Shown: piece after piece, positions 8,949 to 18,026 of the stretch | Numbering within the stretch: position 1 is the stretch's first letter | Layout of the letters: every line of letters starts with the position of its first letter | From: Spongiactinospora sp. TRM90649 | GTDB taxonomy: Bacteria > Actinomycetota > Actinomycetes > Streptosporangiales > Streptosporangiaceae | Assembly (NCBI RefSeq): GCF_029382225.1 | Contig: NZ_JARLTC010000011.1 | Coordinates: 186,001-250,000, forward strand | Direction: 5' to 3' | Length of the DNA stretch: 64,000 nt | Program-made: the position numbers and the translations under genes | The notes under the pieces: model-generated | Seen by the model: only the letters and a program-made list of their open reading frames with translations | The model's database searches: none | Told to the model about the DNA's origin: nothing

Positions 8949-11900
8949 CGATCCTCCCCGACCCGAAGCGCGCCGCCCAGGCCCTGCTTGCGCAGCGTCC
9001 TGGCGAGCCCGGCGACGATCACGAACAGCAGCGCGGCCACGACCACCAGCAACGCGGCGGTGGCGAGCCACGGAATGTCCAGCAGCACGCCGGGCGTGAC
9101 GGCGGTGGCCTGCCCGGTCACCACGATGTGCGGGACGACCAGCGCCGCGACGGCCACCGCAAGGCCGGTCCCGGCCAGCAGCGACAACCCGATCAGGAAC
9201 GCCTGCTCGACGGCCAGCAGGCCGAGCACCTGGCGGAAGCTCATGCCCAGCGCGCGCAGGATGGCGAACTCCGACGCGCGTTCGCGCGCCGCGACCGCCG
9301 CGTTGACCAGGAAGCCGAGCAGGGCGAACACCAGCGCGGCGGCGAAGCCGAGGATCAGTGCCCCCTGCAGGCCACTGGCCAGCGGGTCGTCGCGCAGGTC
9401 GCGGGTGAGCGCGACGCGGTCCACCACCGTCTGCTCCCACGTCGGGTGGCGGGCCAGTTCGGCCACGGCGGGGGCGGTGTCGCCGCCGCGCGCGGCCAGC
9501 CACCATTCGGTGGCGGGCCGGGAGGGCGCCCCCGCCATCAGGTCGCGCGCCTGGGTGGTCTCCCAGTCGGCCAGGACGGCGGGCCGTCCGTTCGCGGAGC
9601 CCGGAAGCGTCTCGACGATCCCGGCGATCGACACGGCCGTGGGCCGCTGGTCGAACGTGACGCTGGCCCGCTGCCCGGTCGTCAGCCGTTCGGCCGTGGC
9701 CAGCTCGCGGGTGATCACGACGGGCAGCGGCGCGGCGGCGGTCCCGGCCAGGCCGGGCGTGCCCTGCGGAAGCGGCACCAGGGCCACCCGGGCCGGTCCT
9801 GCGGCGGCCTCGACGGTGAACAGGCCGTCGTCCCCGCTGACCTTGAGGTCGCCCTCACCCGCCGTGGCCTGGCCGCCGAGCGCCTGGTGGCCCCACTGGA
9901 CGCCCTGCGGCAGGGCGAGCGCCTCGCCGCCCCGCACGCGGACGCTCTCGACGGCCACCGTGAAGCGGCCCCCTCCGGGCGGGGCGGACACGGTGAACCC
10001 GCGCACCGACAGCGGGTGGCTCAGCTTCCCGGTGCGCCCGGTCAGCGCCGCCAGGTCGGCCGTCACCTCGCTGGCGCCGGTCCGCAGCGGGCCGAGGCGG
10101 AGGTCGTGGCGGACGCCGAGGGCGTCCTCGATCGTCATCCTGAGCTCGCCGGGGACCCCGGTCTGCGTCTCGGCGCGGACGGCGACGGTCAGCTCGGACG
10201 GCGTGCCGGGGATCGGCAGCGCGGACGTCTCGGGCCTGCCCTCGGCCAGGCGGGCGGCGAGCGCGGCGAGCGGCGCGTCCGACAGGTCGGCGCGCAGGTT
10301 GATCAGGCCGGGGATCCGGTCGGCGTTCAGGGTGAGCATGGTCACCTGGTTGCCGCCGAACTCGCCGCTGCTGCGGTAGGCGGGGCTCAGCGCGGCCACG
10401 CCGGGCAGCGCCGCGTATGCGGTGCCGCGGCCGAGCGGGCCCAGCTCGGCGCCCTCGGCGGATCCGGCCACCCGGAGGTCGGCCCCGGCCTGGTGCCTGG
10501 CCTGGTCCTCCTGAGAGCCGCGCCAGGTCGAGGCGGTCGCCATGGACACCACCCCGATGGCCACCGCCATGGTCAGCAGCAGCGCGGGGCCGGAATAGCG
10601 CATCGGACGCCTGCTGACCTGCCACGCGCCGAGCGCGGGGGCCAGGCCGACGCGCCGCGAGGTGATCCGTTCGGCCAGCGCGGACACCCTGGGCACCAGG
10701 CGCAGGCCCAGCATCCCACCGCACAGCAGGGCGAGCGCGGGACCGGTGATGATCAGTGGGTCGAGGCCGAGCCCGCCGCCGCTGGTCGCGGTCACCGGCG
10801 CGCCGTAGTGCTGAAGCTGCCAGATCGCCAGCGCAGCGACGGCCAGCAGTGCGATGTCCGCCCCGGCCCGCTGGAACAGCCCGCTGCGGTCGCCGCGCCC
10901 GCGCGCCGACTGCTCCTCGACGTAGGTACGGCGTGCCCCGCGCACGGCGGGCAGCGCCAGCAGCACCGCGCAGGCCAGCGCGACCAGCCCGGACACCAGG
11001 AACCCCATGGGGTCGGCGGCCGAGGCGGGCCGTACCCCGCTGGCCTTGATCCACGGAATGGAGGCGACGAGCTGGAGCAGTGGCGCGGCGAGGAAAGGGG
11101 CGGCCAGCGCGCAGGGGACGGCCACGATGAGCGCCTCGCCCCCGGCGAGGGCGGCCAGGCGCACGGTGCCGGCGCCCCGTGAGCGCAGCAGTGCGACCTC
11201 CATGCGGCGGTGGTCGGCGAGCAGCCGCGCGGTGAGCATCAGCGCGTACGCGGCCAGTAGCAGCAGTTGCAGGATGGGCACCATCATGGTGGAGCGGGCG
11301 ACCAACGCGGCGGTGGTGAGCTGGGCCGACATCGCGGGCAGGCTGCTGTGCGCGGCGCAGCCCGAGCAGCCGGGCAGCGCCTTGTCGTCGATCCGGGTGA
11401 GCGCGCCGACCGAGTCGGCCAGCGCGCCGAGCCGGTCCGGCGGGAGCGGGCGCAGGTCGGGCACGGCGAGCCAGGTGGCGGCGACGCTGGTGGTGAACCG
11501 CGCGGCGAAGGTCTCCCTGGGCACCACCAGCGGGCCGTAGGTGGAGTACTCGCCGGTCTCGACGCCGCTGGTCAGCAGGCGCTCGGCGGTCCAGCGGCCA
11601 TCGTAGGGGTCGTTCAGCGCGAACACGCCGGTGACGGCGACGCGCACCGGCGGGCGTCCGCGCAGGCGGGAGGCGACGGTGATCTCGCTGCCAGCCGTGA
11701 CGCCCATGACGCGGGCGGCCGTCTGCGACACGGCCGCCTCGACGGAGGACGCGGACTCGGACGCCGGGGCGGGCCAGCGGCCGGACTCCAGCCGCGCGTG
11801 CCGGTCGATGTTCTCGAAGACCCCGAAACGGGTCAGGTCCGGGGTCTTACGCGTTTCCTGGCCGGGCATCGCGTAGGAGTCGGACAGCGCGTTGACGCCG

Positions 11901-12184
11901 ACCGTGACCGGCAGCCCCTGGTAGGCCGCGCGCATCCGGTCGCGTACGGCGGTGTCCAGCGCCGCGAAGCCGTCCTGGGTGACGGTGGAGGTGATCCCCG
12001 CCGAGGTGGTCTGCACCGTGGCGGTCTGCACGGCCCGCCGTACGCCCATGTCCACGACAGACGACGCGTACGTGCTCAGCGCCACGAGCGTGGTCGTGGC
12101 CAGCAGGATCGAGCCGAGGGCGGCCAGGAGCAGCAACGGCTCGCTCAGCGCGCGTCGCAGGACGAGCGGCACCCTCCCCCGCAT
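8945..12184 (-). CDS. FtsX-family ABC transporter permease, first gene of the operon
   Basis: A 1079-residue permease. It has an N-terminal anchor (LLLLAALGSILLATTTLVAL, residues 16-35), a long extracytoplasmic region, a central helix cluster and the C-terminal FtsX helices (LILGFAAALVFALLGFLV, then LLVVVAALLFVIVAGLA). It begins with ATG at 12184. The Shine-Dalgarno GGGAGG just upstream supports this start. Together with the second permease and the two ATPases it forms a complete MacB/LolCDE-like exporter. The large extracytoplasmic domains are typical of machines that extract substrates from the membrane outer face. Confidence 0.88.
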   Translation of the reverse strand: MRGRVPLVLRRALSEPLLLLAALGSILLATTTLVALSTYASSVVDMGVRRAVQTATVQTTSAGITSTVTQDGFAALDTAVRDRMRAAYQGLPVTVGVNALSDSYAMPGQETRKTPDLTRFGVFENIDRHARLESGRWPAPASESASSVEAAVSQTAARVMGVTAGSEITVASRLRGRPPVRVAVTGVFALNDPYDGRWTAERLLTSGVETGEYSTYGPLVVPRETFAARFTTSVAATWLAVPDLRPLPPDRLGALADSVGALTRIDDKALPGCSGCAAHSSLPAMSAQLTTAALVARSTMMVPILQLLLLAAYALMLTARLLADHRRMEVALLRSRGAGTVRLAALAGGEALIVAVPCALAAPFLAAPLLQLVASIPWIKASGVRPASAADPMGFLVSGLVALACAVLLALPAVRGARRTYVEEQSARGRGDRSGLFQRAGADIALLAVAALAIWQLQHYGAPVTATSGGGLGLDPLIITGPALALLCGGMLGLRLVPRVSALAERITSRRVGLAPALGAWQVSRRPMRYSGPALLLTMAVAIGVVSMATASTWRGSQEDQARHQAGADLRVAGSAEGAELGPLGRGTAYAALPGVAALSPAYRSSGEFGGNQVTMLTLNADRIPGLINLRADLSDAPLAALAARLAEGRPETSALPIPGTPSELTVAVRAETQTGVPGELRMTIEDALGVRHDLRLGPLRTGASEVTADLAALTGRTGKLSHPLSVRGFTVSAPPGGGRFTVAVESVRVRGGEALALPQGVQWGHQALGGQATAGEGDLKVSGDDGLFTVEAAAGPARVALVPLPQGTPGLAGTAAAPLPVVITRELATAERLTTGQRASVTFDQRPTAVSIAGIVETLPGSANGRPAVLADWETTQARDLMAGAPSRPATEWWLAARGGDTAPAVAELARHPTWEQTVVDRVALTRDLRDDPLASGLQGALILGFAAALVFALLGFLVNAAVAARERASEFAILRALGMSFRQVLGLLAVEQAFLIGLSLLAGTGLAVAVAALVVPHIVVTGQATAVTPGVLLDIPWLATAALLVVVAALLFVIVAGLARTLRKQGLGGALRVGEDR

Positions 12185-12285
12185 GCGATCCGCCTCCCGT
12201 GATGATCACCGGTTCCGACTGCCGTATGCACCATTGAGGAGGGCTCGGGTACGGGGCAAGAGGGCGCCTACCACGGTTGTGCACC

Positions 12286-12317
12286 CGATATCTCGCGTCT
12301 ATGCGGATGTGATATCG
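12286..12317. promoter_or_regulatory. Inverted repeat upstream of the FtsX exporter operon
   Basis: CGATATC at 12286-12292 is repeated in inverted form (GATATCG) at 12311-12317, 102 nt upstream of the first permease start. The position suits a promoter operator. No regulator is identified. Confidence 0.35.
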
Positions 12318-12390
12318 AAATCGTGACATTCCGCGGGCCGTGCGGCGGTTTAGCGCTCCCGGAGCCTCGGAGAGGGCCGGGAAAGCGAAA

Positions 12391-12422
12391 ACGCCGCACC
12401 CCCGTAGCGGGGAGTGCGGCGT
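12391..12422 (-). terminator. Rho-independent terminator after rpsT
   Basis: A hairpin with a 9-bp outer stem (ACGCCGCAC 12391-12399 with GTGCGGCGT 12414-12422) and a 4-bp inner C/G stem. On the minus strand it is followed by a T-rich run (GTTTTCGCTTTC). It lies 28 nt after the rpsT stop codon. Confidence 0.8.
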
Positions 12423-12449
12423 GATGCCGATCGTCGCTGGGCGCGCGGT

Positions 12450-12728
12450 TCAGCTGGCGGCAGCCGTCAGCTCGGCGGCGCGCTTGGCGATCGCCGACTT
12501 GCGGTTGGCCGCCTGGTTCTTGTGAATGACGCCCTTGCTGACGGCTTTGTCGAGCTGGCGCGAGGCGGCGCGCATGAGCGCCACGGCCTCGTCCGGATTG
12601 CCACCCTGCTCGGCGGCCTCACGGAACTTGCGGATCGCCGTCTTCAGGGACGACTTGACAGCCTTGTTGCGCATCCGGTGCTTCTCGTTCTGCCGGTTGC
12701 GCTTGATCTGGGACTTGATGTTCGCCAC
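12450..12728 (-). CDS. rpsT: 30S ribosomal protein S20
   Basis: A 92-residue basic protein beginning [20 protein letters not shown], the classic S20 N-terminus, and ending in a helix rich in Lys and Ala. It binds 16S rRNA in the small subunit. The start is GTG at 12728, since every S20 begins at this ANIKSQ sequence. The frame remains open 29 codons upstream but that part is not S20-like. A strong terminator follows at 12391-12422. Confidence 0.96.
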   Translation of the reverse strand: MANIKSQIKRNRQNEKHRMRNKAVKSSLKTAIRKFREAAEQGGNPDEAVALMRAASRQLDKAVSKGVIHKNQAANRKSAIAKRAAELTAAAS

Positions 12729-12865
12729 GAAGGAAGCCTCGGTCTGCAGGTCGGTTGGATGGGGCGCGCGGGCAAGTTGAGAGGGCGCGCCACACGCAGT
12801 TGAACAGGTTACCAAGTCTGCGGCGCGCAGCTCAAATTAAGCGGCCAGGTACTCTCGCGTGCAGT

Positions 12866-13879
12866 CTACCGGTCACGCGTCCAGTACCGGCGATATTCCG
12901 CCCAGTCCTCCTCGGTCGCGGCGAAGTCTACGTACAGCGCGAGGCCGAAGCCCTGCCTGGGCCTGCCGTACTCGGTGAGCGCGAGCCGGGCCCCCTCGGC
13001 GGCGGCGGCCACGCTCTCGGCGGCGTCCAGCAGCGGTACGCCGTGGTCGTGGTAGGCGGGCGCGCCGATGAGGATGTCCGCGCCGTCCTCGGGGAGGATC
13101 TCCAGCGCGATGGCCGCCTGGCGGGCGACGTGGCCGCCGTAGAGCGAGGTGACCGGCAGGAACGCGTCGTAGGTCATGATCGCCACCTGGTCGCTCCTGG
13201 CGGCGACCTCGGTCAGGTACTCGCGCGACCAGTATTTGTCGTGGCCGAGCACGGCGCGGGCGATCGGGCGCAGCCCCGAGTACGGCTCGACCTGGGGGAC
13301 CGACGTGGTCAGCAGGCCCCGCTCGCCGACGATGGGGCGGGTGCGGTCGAGCAGGTCGAGGAACTCGGCGTCGCCGTCGCCGATCGGCTCGAAGTTGTAG
13401 TGGACGCCGTCGAAGCCGGTGGCCATGATGTCGCGGGCTCCATCGAGCACCCGCCGCCGGGCGGCGGGGTCGTCGAGGTCGAGGCCGTCCTTGACGGCCT
13501 GGCCGAGCCAGGCGGAGACGCGGACGTCGGGGAGGCGGGCGCGCCACCAGCTCAGGAAATTTCGTGCGTTGGGGTATTTCGCGGGGTCCAACCTGCCGTC
13601 CCACTCGAAAGGCCCGGCGTGCACGTAGACATCGCGGATGCCGGTGCCGCGCAGGCGGGCCGCCAGCGCGTCGAGGTCGCGTTCGGTGCGCCTGCCGTCC
13701 ACCCACGCGTGCCCGAGCCACAGCGCGTCACGGCCGGTGGTGCCCGCCCACGACGCGGGCGTGCCGGCGTACTGGGCGCCGAACGCGGCGGCCAGCGCGC
13801 CGGTCCAGACGAGCAGCACGACCAGCCCCCAGGCCCCCAGGCGGGCCACGCGGCGCGCCACGATCTTCGCGGTGTTCAT
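12866..13879 (-). CDS. Membrane-anchored GH18-like TIM-barrel protein (putative)
   Basis: A 337-residue protein with one N-terminal signal/anchor segment (LGAWGLVVLLVWTGALAAAF). The rest looks like a chitinase-type barrel: repeated strand motifs (IRDVYVHAG, VRVSAWLG, FDGVHYNFEPI, QVAIMTYDAF). The central motif GFDGVHYNFE sits where GH18 enzymes have DxxDxDxE and keeps the Asp and terminal Glu but not the middle Asp residues, so catalysis is uncertain. The ATG at 13879 is preferred over a start 12 codons further up because the hydrophobic anchor follows directly. It is upstream of rpsT on the same strand, 137 nt apart. Function unassigned. Confidence 0.65.
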   Translation of the reverse strand: MNTAKIVARRVARLGAWGLVVLLVWTGALAAAFGAQYAGTPASWAGTTGRDALWLGHAWVDGRRTERDLDALAARLRGTGIRDVYVHAGPFEWDGRLDPAKYPNARNFLSWWRARLPDVRVSAWLGQAVKDGLDLDDPAARRRVLDGARDIMATGFDGVHYNFEPIGDGDAEFLDLLDRTRPIVGERGLLTTSVPQVEPYSGLRPIARAVLGHDKYWSREYLTEVAARSDQVAIMTYDAFLPVTSLYGGHVARQAAIALEILPEDGADILIGAPAYHDHGVPLLDAAESVAAAAEGARLALTEYGRPRQGFGLALYVDFAATEEDWAEYRRYWTRDR

Positions 13880-13968
13880 CCGGCATTGTCGCCCAGCGGC
13901 GGCCCCCGGCGTCAAAGCCGCGTACCGGACGGGCCGGGTGGGCCGAGCGCGCCGGGCTCCTCGCTAAA

Positions 13969-14006
13969 CTTGCAGACAGGCGCCGGCTGGATCCGGCGCC
14001 CGCAAG
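13969..14006 (+). promoter_or_regulatory. Strong hairpin in the leader of lepA
   Basis: GGCGCCGG (13979-13986) pairs perfectly with CCGGCGCC (13993-14000) across a 6-nt loop, and CTTGC (13969-13973) pairs with GCAAG (14002-14006) outside an asymmetric bulge. It lies 80 nt before the lepA start. It could be an attenuator or an upstream terminator. No T-run follows. Confidence 0.5.
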
Positions 14007-14085
14007 CAACAGCCGACCGAGCAAAGCCAGAGGGCTCCGGCGCTGTCCCACCCCGCTCTAAGCGGCCCAGCCGAAACGGACTCCG

Positions 14086-15924
14086 GTGCGCATCCAGCCA
14101 GGCCAGACCGATCCCGCGGTGATCAGGAACTTCTGCATCATCGCGCACATCGACCACGGGAAGTCGACGCTCGCCGACCGCATGCTGCAGCTCACCGGCG
14201 TGGTCGAGGAACGCCAGATGCGCGCCCAGTACCTCGACCGGATGGACATCGAGCGCGAGCGGGGCATCACCATCAAGTCGCAGGCCGTGCGCCTGCCCTG
14301 GCAGGTCGACGGCGCCGAGTACGTGCTGAACATGATCGACACGCCCGGCCACGTCGACTTCACCTACGAGGTGTCGCGGTCGCTGGCCGCGTGCGAAGGC
14401 GCGGTCCTGCTCGTCGACGCCGCGCAGGGCATCGAGGCGCAGACCCTCGCCAACCTCTACCTGGCGATGAGCGCCGACCTGCACATCATCCCGGTGCTCA
14501 ACAAGATCGACCTCCCGGCGGCGCAGCCCGACAAGTACGCCGAGGAGCTGGCCCACCTGATCGGCTGCGAGCCCGGCGACGTGCTGCGGGTGTCCGGCAA
14601 GACCGGCGTGGGCGTGGCCGAGCTGCTGGACAAGGTCGTCGCCGAGGTCCCCGCTCCGGTCGGCCGGGCCGACCGGCCCGCGCGGGCGCTGATCTTCGAC
14701 TCCGTCTACGACACCTACCGGGGCGTGGTCACCTACGTCCGGGTGATCGACGGGCACCTGGGCAAGCGCGAGCGGCTGCTGATGATGTCCACGACCGCCC
14801 AGCACGAGACGCTGGAGATCGGGGTCATCTCGCCCGAGCCCGCCGTGTCCGCCGCCGGTCTGGGCGTCGGCGAGGTCGGCTACCTGATCACCGGCGTGAA
14901 GGACGTCCGCCAGTCGCGGGTGGGCGACACCGTCACCTCCGCGGTGCGCCCCGCCCAGGAGATGCTCGGCGGCTACGACAACCCGCGCCCGATGGTCTAC
15001 TCCGGGCTCTACCCGATCGACGGCGACGACTACCCCGAGCTGCGCGAGGCCCTCGACAAGCTGCGGCTCAACGACGCCGCGCTCGTCTACGAGCCCGAGA
15101 CCTCCGCCGCGCTCGGCTTCGGCTTCCGCTGCGGCTTCCTGGGCCTGCTGCACATGGAGATCGTCCGTGAACGGCTGGAGCGCGAGTTCAACCTCTCGCT
15201 GATCTCCACCGCCCCCAACGTCATCTACCGGGTGGTGATGGAGGACTCCAAGGAGCTGATCGTCACCAACCCGTCCGAGTTCCCCTCGGGCAAGATCGCG
15301 ACCATTCACGAGCCCGTGGTCAAGGCCACCGTCCTGGCCCCGTCGGACCACATCGGGGCGATCATGGAGCTGTGTCAGGGGCGTCGCGGCGCCCTGCTCG
15401 GCATGGACTACCTGTCCGAGGACCGTGTCGAGATCCGGTACACGCTCCCGCTGGCCGAGATCATCTTCGACTTCTTCGACCAGCTCAAGTCGCGCACCCG
15501 CGGCTACGCATCGCTCGACTACGAGCCCTCCGGCGAGCAGGAGGCCGATCTGGTCAAGGTCGACATCCTCTTGCAGGGCGAGGCGGTCGACGCCTTCAGC
15601 GCCATCGTGCACCGCGAGAAGGCCTACGCCTACGGCGTCGAGATGGCCAAGAAGCTGCGTGAGCTGATCCCACGGCAGCAGTTCGAGGTGCCCATCCAGG
15701 CCGCCATCGGCGCCCGGGTGATCGCCCGCGAGAACATCCGCGCCATCCGCAAGGACGTGCTGGCCAAGTGCTACGGCGGTGACATCAGCCGGAAGCGCAA
15801 GCTGCTGGAGAAGCAGAAGGAGGGCAAGAAGCGGATGAAGATGGTCGGTCGCGTCGAGGTGCCGCAGGAGGCGTTCGTCGCCGCGCTGTCCACCGACTCC
15901 TCCGGAGACAAGCCCAAGAAGTAG
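14086..15924 (+). CDS. lepA: Elongation factor 4 (LepA), back-translocating GTPase
   Basis: A 612-residue translational GTPase acting on the ribosome. G1 AHIDHGKST (20-28), G3 DTPGHVDF, G4 NKID, and the LepA-specific C-terminal domain ending in [13 protein letters not shown] are all present. Length matches the family. The start is GTG at 14086: an in-frame TAA lies nine codons upstream and no other start falls between. lepA after rpsT and before hemW is standard actinobacterial order, here with an accessory insertion. Confidence 0.97.
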   Translation: MRIQPGQTDPAVIRNFCIIAHIDHGKSTLADRMLQLTGVVEERQMRAQYLDRMDIERERGITIKSQAVRLPWQVDGAEYVLNMIDTPGHVDFTYEVSRSLAACEGAVLLVDAAQGIEAQTLANLYLAMSADLHIIPVLNKIDLPAAQPDKYAEELAHLIGCEPGDVLRVSGKTGVGVAELLDKVVAEVPAPVGRADRPARALIFDSVYDTYRGVVTYVRVIDGHLGKRERLLMMSTTAQHETLEIGVISPEPAVSAAGLGVGEVGYLITGVKDVRQSRVGDTVTSAVRPAQEMLGGYDNPRPMVYSGLYPIDGDDYPELREALDKLRLNDAALVYEPETSAALGFGFRCGFLGLLHMEIVRERLEREFNLSLISTAPNVIYRVVMEDSKELIVTNPSEFPSGKIATIHEPVVKATVLAPSDHIGAIMELCQGRRGALLGMDYLSEDRVEIRYTLPLAEIIFDFFDQLKSRTRGYASLDYEPSGEQEADLVKVDILLQGEAVDAFSAIVHREKAYAYGVEMAKKLRELIPRQQFEVPIQAAIGARVIARENIRAIRKDVLAKCYGGDISRKRKLLEKQKEGKKRMKMVGRVEVPQEAFVAALSTDSSGDKPKK

Positions 15925-15947
15925 CGGAAACCCGGTTCGGCGCGGCC

Positions 15948-16847
15948 CTACGACGGCGAGTGCCCCGGGCACCGGCACAGGAAGTCGCGCAGCAGCGGGA
16001 ACGCCCGCTCGGGCACCTCGCGGAAGACGCCGTGCCCGCTCTCGGGCAGCACCCGCAGGACGGCCGGCGTCCCGGTGAGGCCGTCCGCGAGACGGCGGGC
16101 GGCCGGCGGTGTGGCCACCGGGTCGTCCGCGCCCGCCAGGATGAGCGTCGGGCAGAGCACGCCGGATAAGCGGTCCCAAGGGTCGAAGGAGCCGGCGAGC
16201 GTGTGCCGGAAGTGGTCGAGGACGTCGTTGTTCCAGCGGATCCGGTGGAACCTGTCCTTGGCGTCGGGGTGGCCGCCCGGGTGGCGGGAGTAAAGGGGGA
16301 GGCAGACGCGTTCCCACGCCTGCCGTATCTCCTGGCCCCGCTCGCCGCTCCAGTAGCGCCGGGCGACCTCCCGGGCCTCCGGGCCGCCCAGGCGCTCGAA
16401 GACGGCCAGGCGTTCCTCTGAGGGCCCTGGCATGACGCTGTCCAGGACCAGGCCCGCGAAGCGGTGGGGATGGCGGATCGCGGCCGTCAGCGCGACCCAG
16501 CCGCCGCTGGACGTGCCCACCAGCACCGGGGCGGCGATGTCCAGGGCGTCGCAGAAGGCGGTGACATCGTCGGCCCACCGCTCCCACGTCCAGGTGCGCG
16601 GGTCGGCGCGGTCGGATCTGCCGCTGCCGCGCTGGTCCAGATAGATCACCTGGGCGAAGTCCGTGGCGGCGTCGAAGACCGGTTTGAACAGCGAGTGGTC
16701 GGCGCCGGGGCCGCCGTGCAGGGCGATGATCGTGGGCCGTTCCGCCATGCAGGGCCCCTCGGGGACGAGGGCGCTTCCATCGACGTCGAAGTAGAGCGAC
16801 ACATCTCCTATACGAATTCGCATATGTCCATACTGAGCTGAATTCAT
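15948..16847 (-). CDS. Alpha/beta hydrolase (proline iminopeptidase-like)
   Basis: A 299-residue hydrolase. It has the oxyanion-hole motif HGGPG (44-48), the DQRGSGRS strand (71-78), the nucleophile elbow GTSSG (Ser113), a probable acid in LAGADDP, and the catalytic histidine in ESGHG. HGGPG with DQRGxGxS is typical of the prolyl iminopeptidase group, though many members hydrolyse other amides or esters. The start is uncertain: ATG at 16847 or ATG at 16823, neither with a strong Shine-Dalgarno. It is divergent from the gene at 16921 and convergent with lepA (23 nt apart). Confidence 0.83.
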   Translation of the reverse strand: MNSAQYGHMRIRIGDVSLYFDVDGSALVPEGPCMAERPTIIALHGGPGADHSLFKPVFDAATDFAQVIYLDQRGSGRSDRADPRTWTWERWADDVTAFCDALDIAAPVLVGTSSGGWVALTAAIRHPHRFAGLVLDSVMPGPSEERLAVFERLGGPEAREVARRYWSGERGQEIRQAWERVCLPLYSRHPGGHPDAKDRFHRIRWNNDVLDHFRHTLAGSFDPWDRLSGVLCPTLILAGADDPVATPPAARRLADGLTGTPAVLRVLPESGHGVFREVPERAFPLLRDFLCRCPGHSPS

Positions 16848-16920
16848 GGGCGCGGCGGGAAATTGTCAGTGTCATGTCATAGCGTTTGATCGAACTTGTG
16901 TGCGAACGGGAGGTTCGGTT

Positions 16921-17283
16921 GTGGCTGAGGAAGGTCAGGCGGTCCTTGCACACCCGGAGCGGTTCGTGCGGGCCGCGATGCTGGGGAGCGCGATGGCCGC
17001 GGAGATCCAGCGGATCCTGCGCGATCATGTCAAGCTCACCGAGGTCGCGCCCGACGGCACGATCCTGGTCGAGGTGCCCTATCCCGACTCGACGGTGCTC
17101 TACGCCGTCCTCGATGCCGCCGCGGCGTGCTTCGGCGGCGAAGGACCGGGGGAGGGCTCGCCGGAGGAGGCGCGTCAGGCGATGGTCGAGCCGGTGCTCC
17201 AGCTCGCGTCGCTGCTGCCCGCGCAGGGCGGGCGCGCGCCGTCCGCCGATAACGGCTGGCCCGAGCCGCCGGACGTCGGCTAG
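16921..17283 (+). CDS. Conserved hypothetical protein, 120 aa
   Basis: A small acidic protein beginning MAEEGQAVLAHPERFVRAAM. It alternates amphipathic helices with one strand pair (TEVAPDGTILVEVPYPDSTV) and ends in a Pro-rich tail. The GTG at 16921 is well supported by GGGAGG seven bases before it. It is 10 nt before the MOSC-domain gene and likely cotranscribed with it. I do not recognise the family. Confidence 0.65.
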   Translation: MAEEGQAVLAHPERFVRAAMLGSAMAAEIQRILRDHVKLTEVAPDGTILVEVPYPDSTVLYAVLDAAAACFGGEGPGEGSPEEARQAMVEPVLQLASLLPAQGGRAPSADNGWPEPPDVG

Positions 17284-17293
17284 CGTCGGCCGC

Positions 17294-17923
17294 ATGCGCG
17301 TTGTCTCGGTGAACGTCGGCCGGGTGGCCGACGCCGAATGGGCGGGTGCGCCCGGGCGGACGGCGATCGACAAGTCGCCCGTGACCGGGCCGACACACGT
17401 CGGCGAATACGGCCTGCAGGGTGACGAACAGGGCGACACCGCCAGCCATGGCGGTCTCGACCAGGCGGTCTACGCCTACGCCCGCGAAGACTACGAGTGG
17501 TGGGAGCGCGAACTCGGCCGCGACCTGCGTGATGGGAGGTTCGGCGAGAACCTCACCACCGAGGGTCCCGACCTCACCGGCGCGCTGCTCGGCGAGCGGT
17601 GGCGGGCGGGCGGCGCGCTGATCGAGGTGACGGCCCCGCGCGTGCCGTGCGTGACGTTCCGCAACTGGATGGACGAACCCGGCTGGGTCAAGCGCTTCAC
17701 CGCTGCGGGGCGTGTCGGCGCCTACTTCCGTGTGCTCGCCGAGGGCGAGGTCCAGGCCGGCGACCCGATCGAGATCGTCCACCGCCCCGAGGAGGGCGTC
17801 ACCATCGCCGAGGCGTTCCGCGCCTACCACGGCGACAAGGACCTGTTGCGGCGCGTGCTGGACGTACCGGGGCGGAGCGACAAATGGGACCGCGTCGCCC
17901 AGCGCGTCCTCGGCGCCGCCTGA
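17294..17923 (+). CDS. MOSC domain-containing protein (YiiM-like)
   Basis: A 209-residue protein with the MOSC fold: N-terminal VVSVNVGR strand, KSPVTGP, QGDEQGDTASHGGLDQAVYAY, GRFGENLT, and the conserved cysteine Cys119 in PRVPCVTF that takes part in sulfur handling in this superfamily. YiiM-type proteins reduce N-hydroxylated compounds using a molybdenum cofactor. This function is inferred from family only. The ATG at 17294 begins exactly at the first conserved strand. Confidence 0.88.
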   Translation: MRVVSVNVGRVADAEWAGAPGRTAIDKSPVTGPTHVGEYGLQGDEQGDTASHGGLDQAVYAYAREDYEWWERELGRDLRDGRFGENLTTEGPDLTGALLGERWRAGGALIEVTAPRVPCVTFRNWMDEPGWVKRFTAAGRVGAYFRVLAEGEVQAGDPIEIVHRPEEGVTIAEAFRAYHGDKDLLRRVLDVPGRSDKWDRVAQRVLGAA

Positions 17924-17961
17924 GCGGGAGATCCGGGGTGAAACGGTGAGGAAAGGTGAAA

Positions 17962-18005
17962 CGGGCGGGGGCGCGCACTGACCCCAGGACACGCGACCCC
18001 GCCCG
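17962..18005. terminator. Hairpin between convergent MOSC and chitinase genes
   Basis: A 14-position stem with one G/A mismatch (17962-17975 with 17992-18005), loop of 16 nt, placed between two convergent genes. It probably serves as a bidirectional terminator. No T-run is evident. Confidence 0.5.
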
Positions 18006-18026
18006 GTCTGGTGGGACGGCCTCCGC

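Noticed and set aside
13912..17439. A 1175-codon open frame on the minus strand across lepA
   Set aside because: Antisense to lepA with its GTPase motifs intact. No domains in the translation.
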